DNA from: Heterocephalus glaber
Taxonomy: Eukaryota > Chordata > Mammalia > Rodentia > Bathyergidae
DNA length: 64,000 nucleotides
Direction of reading: 5' to 3'
Assembly: GCF_000247695.1 (NCBI RefSeq)
Contig: NW_004624741.1
Coordinates: 33,919,564 to 33,983,563, forward strand
Shown here: piece after piece, positions 60,886-64,000 of the stretch
How the letters are laid out: every line of letters starts with the position of its first letter
Numbering within the stretch: position 1 is the first letter of the stretch
Made by a program: the position numbers and the translations under genes
Notes under the pieces: model-generated
The model's input: only the letters and a program-made list of their open reading frames with translations
Database searches by the model: none
What the model was told of the DNA's origin: nothing

Positions 60886-62870
60886 CAGGCATTTGTTTAG
60901 CTTTTCCTGAGAGTGCCTGCAGTGATGTGGTATATATGAATAAGAAGTTATTGCAAGTCATTACTAAGACTGACATTTTAGCTCAACTATTTTATTTAGC
61001 TTCAACTATTTTAGCTCTTTAATAAAGAAAATTTTTTGAAAAAAGACTTCCATTTTCTACCTCACATATCTGCCTGAAGATGGCAAACATGTTTTTACAC
61101 AATATAGTAAATCTCTAAATTTATCAAAATTACATATTTGTCTAATGCCTTTATTTAAACTCAAATAGTATGTTCACTTACAAAATCAATTGTCCTCAGT
61201 AGGAAACCTTACATTACAGGTGAACATATGAAAATGAATGCAAGTACCTCAATTATAAACAAAAATGTTAATACTTGTCCATGACCCTTAGGGATGTTTT
61301 ACTTCCTGTTTAAGAGAAGGTTATAAACACTTAGCATTTGTGTAGTAATTAATTTTTAAGTTTGGTTCACTAGAAATTTTATAGAGAACTGAAAGATAGA
61401 CTTTTAAATTATATATATATATATATATATATATACACAACAGCATAAAGAAACATGAAAATTTCCTCTGTGTTTTGCCAAAAACTCACTTCTTCTGTTT
61501 TTGTGCCTGGCAGGTTATCCTAATGACCCAGAGCTTTGCAGAGGGAACATTCCTAATCACCTGCAGGCAGAAACCTTATAACTCTGTGACCAGATCACCC
61601 TTCCCAGGACATAGAACCCACTTGCTCCCAGGACATGTGTCTCAGCTCTGAAAATCTGACCATGCCTGTGTGTGCATGCCCACTTATAAGAATGAAGTCA
61701 AATTGGTAGCAGGTATGTGAGTTTACAGTCTTATAAAATTGTAGCGAAGTGACCCCCAAAAATGTCCTCTGCTGCATAATCAAGCATTGTTCTGCAATGT
61801 CCTGGAACTGAGTCCTTCATGAGATGCCTCCTTCCTCCAAGTGCTTTTATACCATATTCTAGTAAAAGGAGAAAAGAGTGTGATTTTTGTATGGATTTAT
61901 TATATATCAAGATAGTCTCTTCAGATGGATAAGCAGTTTTTGTTTTCAGCCATGTAGAAACATACAGAGACAAGATAGAGAAAATTTTTAGTATATGAAG
62001 GGATTTCGAATGTACAGTAAAGACGAATGTTACTGAGTCCTTCTAAGTCTTAAACATTCAGGAAACCCCAGGAAGATGGAACAGCATCACCCAGAGGTAG
62101 AACATAAGCAGGCAGCCAGATGTTCTCTGACAAGAGTGAGAGAATCACAGGGTTTCCTCCTGCAAATGTGGGTAAGGCTGGGGTGGATTCTACCTGCCCA
62201 TCTTCACAATCTAGGCACAGAGTCTGACACAATTCCCCTTCTCCCATACAGCAAGGAGGTGCACTCCCCTGCTGGATAGGACCTTGGGTCCCTCCCTGGC
62301 CTGTATCAAGGATGAGCCTGAACTGGGCTGGTCCATGGGGGGAGAGTCCACATGTCCCTAGTGGGGCTGGATGTCCCTGGGCTCACAGTGGCCACATCAG
62401 CTCCCTATATCTAAAGGTGTCTGTGCAGGCACTGCTATGGTTTCCCTGAAATCTGAGATGATTTTGCAGCAATGACAGCCATGAACTACTAATGTGACCT
62501 GTGAAGCAGCACAATCAGGCAGCAGTGGGTGGAGAAAGACAGATAACTGGGATATATCTACGATTCCTAGGAAAATCTCAATTATTTTCAATAGGTATTT
62601 TTAAATTTAAAAACACACTTTCACCCCATTACTACTTCATCCACATGTGGTATTTAGAAATTAATAACTTGTAAAAGAAGCTTTAGTAGAAAGTTTCATC
62701 ATATAGTGTTTTATAAAACACATGAAAAAGCTTTTATAATCAATGGATTCATATCAGTTAAAATGCTGTGCAGAGAAAAATGCATTTCCCTTGAGATCTT
62801 GCTGTACTCATATGAAAAAACAAAACAAAAACAGTGAACTAGAGAAACAAAGAAACTTATGTTCTGAAAC
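60886..62870. other. Upstream of OR2L copy D; (AT)n microsatellite; no gene recognised
   Basis: It contains a pure AT microsatellite at 61410-61436. Nothing else is recognised. Any promoter or untranslated first exon of copy D should lie here or beyond. Confidence 0.5.
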
Positions 62871-63320
62871 ATGTAAGAAGTGGTACAGAGGACCATAATA
62901 TTGATTATTGCCAAGGCAGGCTGTAAAGAGTTAACCCCACAATTGGCTTGTTTATAGAAGTGAGTCTGGCCACAGCCTAAGTTCCAAGGTCAGAGTAACT
63001 TGCACCCAAATTCCATTCCCACAACTAAAACATTCAGACTAGAAGGACAGTGTTCTAATTACAGTCATATATTTTGTCTATTCTGTTCCTAATGTGAGGA
63101 TGCTTTGTCTTGTCCTTTATGAACCTTGTTTATGTTAATTTCCATAGAAACCACACATTGCCTTTAAATCAATCCATTGCAAATAAAAGACAGTGACTGG
63201 AACTGCTGAGCACCTTTGTCAGTTGCACCAGCATTGGTCATCCTGGCATCCCACTTTCTCACTCCTAATTCTGTCTCAGTGTATTCTTTTTCTCAGGCCT
63301 GCATCACACAATGGGGAGGT
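62871..63320 (+). mobile_element. Possible solo LTR
   Basis: A block with the layout of an LTR: aaataaaagacagtgactgg (AATAAA signal) near 63182, followed by a pyrimidine-richer end (cccactttctcactcctaat) to about 63320. I cannot find certain ends or a target duplication, and there are no retroviral genes. The family is not identified. Confidence 0.3.
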
Positions 63321-64000
63321 GGGTACTGGAAACTGACTACAGGGGTCTCTGGCAAAGTGGGACTCTCAAATACTGCTTCTTCCATCAGATTTCACAGGAC
63401 CAGCCTGAGCCCACCAACGTGTGTCCCAGTGTCATTGTCACAACATCGTGCGCTCCCTTCAAACCCAGGGCTATATTCATAAGTCAGTACAAAAAGTACT
63501 TTTGACTGTAAACTTGCAGTTACTGTGCCTAAAACTTGACATCCATTTCAGTTTTCAGCTTCACCATTCTTAAACAGGTTACTTCATTCATTTCCTTGAT
63601 TAGATTACATATGGAATTAAATATGAAATGGTAGATTAAATATGGAACATTTCCAATGTAGGCAGTAATCCATAACCAATGGGATTCATGCCAAGCTATC
63701 GACCTCTGTTTAAACACCTCATGGTACTGAATGAAAATACTCCTACTCCCAGAGAAAATAATTCACCTACCAAGTCCAAATTCACTAATTGTCAAATTTT
63801 CCCCAGTGTTTTCTGTGCCAAGAAGGTGCAGCACAGGTATAGACTTGATCACCTGCTCTTCCTGCATGAACAGCATTTATTCTGGAGCATGGTTTCACCT
63901 ATAAGTATCTTAGTTTATTTAATACTCAATGAAATCTCACATTTTGTAATATCATTTGAGTTTATAAAAATTTTAATATATCTTATATCATTGTGTTATT
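63321..64000. other. Intergenic; nothing recognised
   Basis: No gene or clear repeat in the last stretch of the window. Confidence 0.5.

Noticed and set aside
1..64000. Search for CRISPR arrays, bacterial-type operons, toxin genes or other non-mammalian systems
   Set aside because: No spaced direct repeats, no ribosome binding sites or operons; all recognisable coding sequence is OR or L1.

Overview
This window looks like mammalian, almost certainly rodent, nuclear DNA. It is AT-rich and carries no bacterial-type genes. Its recognisable coding sequence is all single-exon odorant-receptor (OR) sequence plus retrotransposon ORFs. The rodent call rests on at least nine tRNA-like ID SINEs (anchored by the motifs tttagctcagtgg and gagttcaatccccag) and on B1-type 7SL SINE pieces. 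The ID consensus differs from the mouse/rat form as I know it, so a non-murine rodent is likely, but I cannot name the species.

The locus is part of an OR cluster that resembles human 1q44 (OR2L/OR14 neighbours). I see six OR loci. Two are OR14-like pseudogenes on the + strand (from 2609 and from 18704). One is an OR2L pseudogene on the + strand (26447-27450). One is an intact OR2L13-like gene on the - strand (32307-33254), the only clearly functional protein gene here. One is a 5'-truncated OR2L pseudogene on the - strand (55513-56225). The last is a full-length OR2L gene on the - strand broken only by one TGA (59947-60885). Duplication followed by decay explains most of the layout. The two OR14 loci sit in paralogous segments (about 1-10545 and 16190-20010). 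The two right-hand OR2L loci share 3' flanking sequence.

Retrotransposons fill much of the rest. A full-length L1 (3434-9210) sits inside the first OR14 pseudogene. It begins with six 43-bp monomers, has decayed ORF1 and ORF2, and ends in a duplicated 3' UTR. Further L1 material lies at 13610-15480, 20560-23290, 24800-25600 and in a large nested complex at 40440-49560. Short 5'-truncated L1 tails lie at 10565-10865 and 38932-39184. Many insertions have readable target-site duplications, so their order can be worked out.

The long stretches 29.1-32.3 kb, 33.3-38.9 kb, 49.6-55.4 kb and 61-64 kb hold no gene I can recognise. I found no tRNA or rRNA gene, no CRISPR array and no unknown multi-gene system. 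The most notable items are the monomeric L1 5' end, the one-stop OR2L gene, the in-frame repeat in the extracellular loop of the intact receptor, and a 26-bp perfect palindrome.
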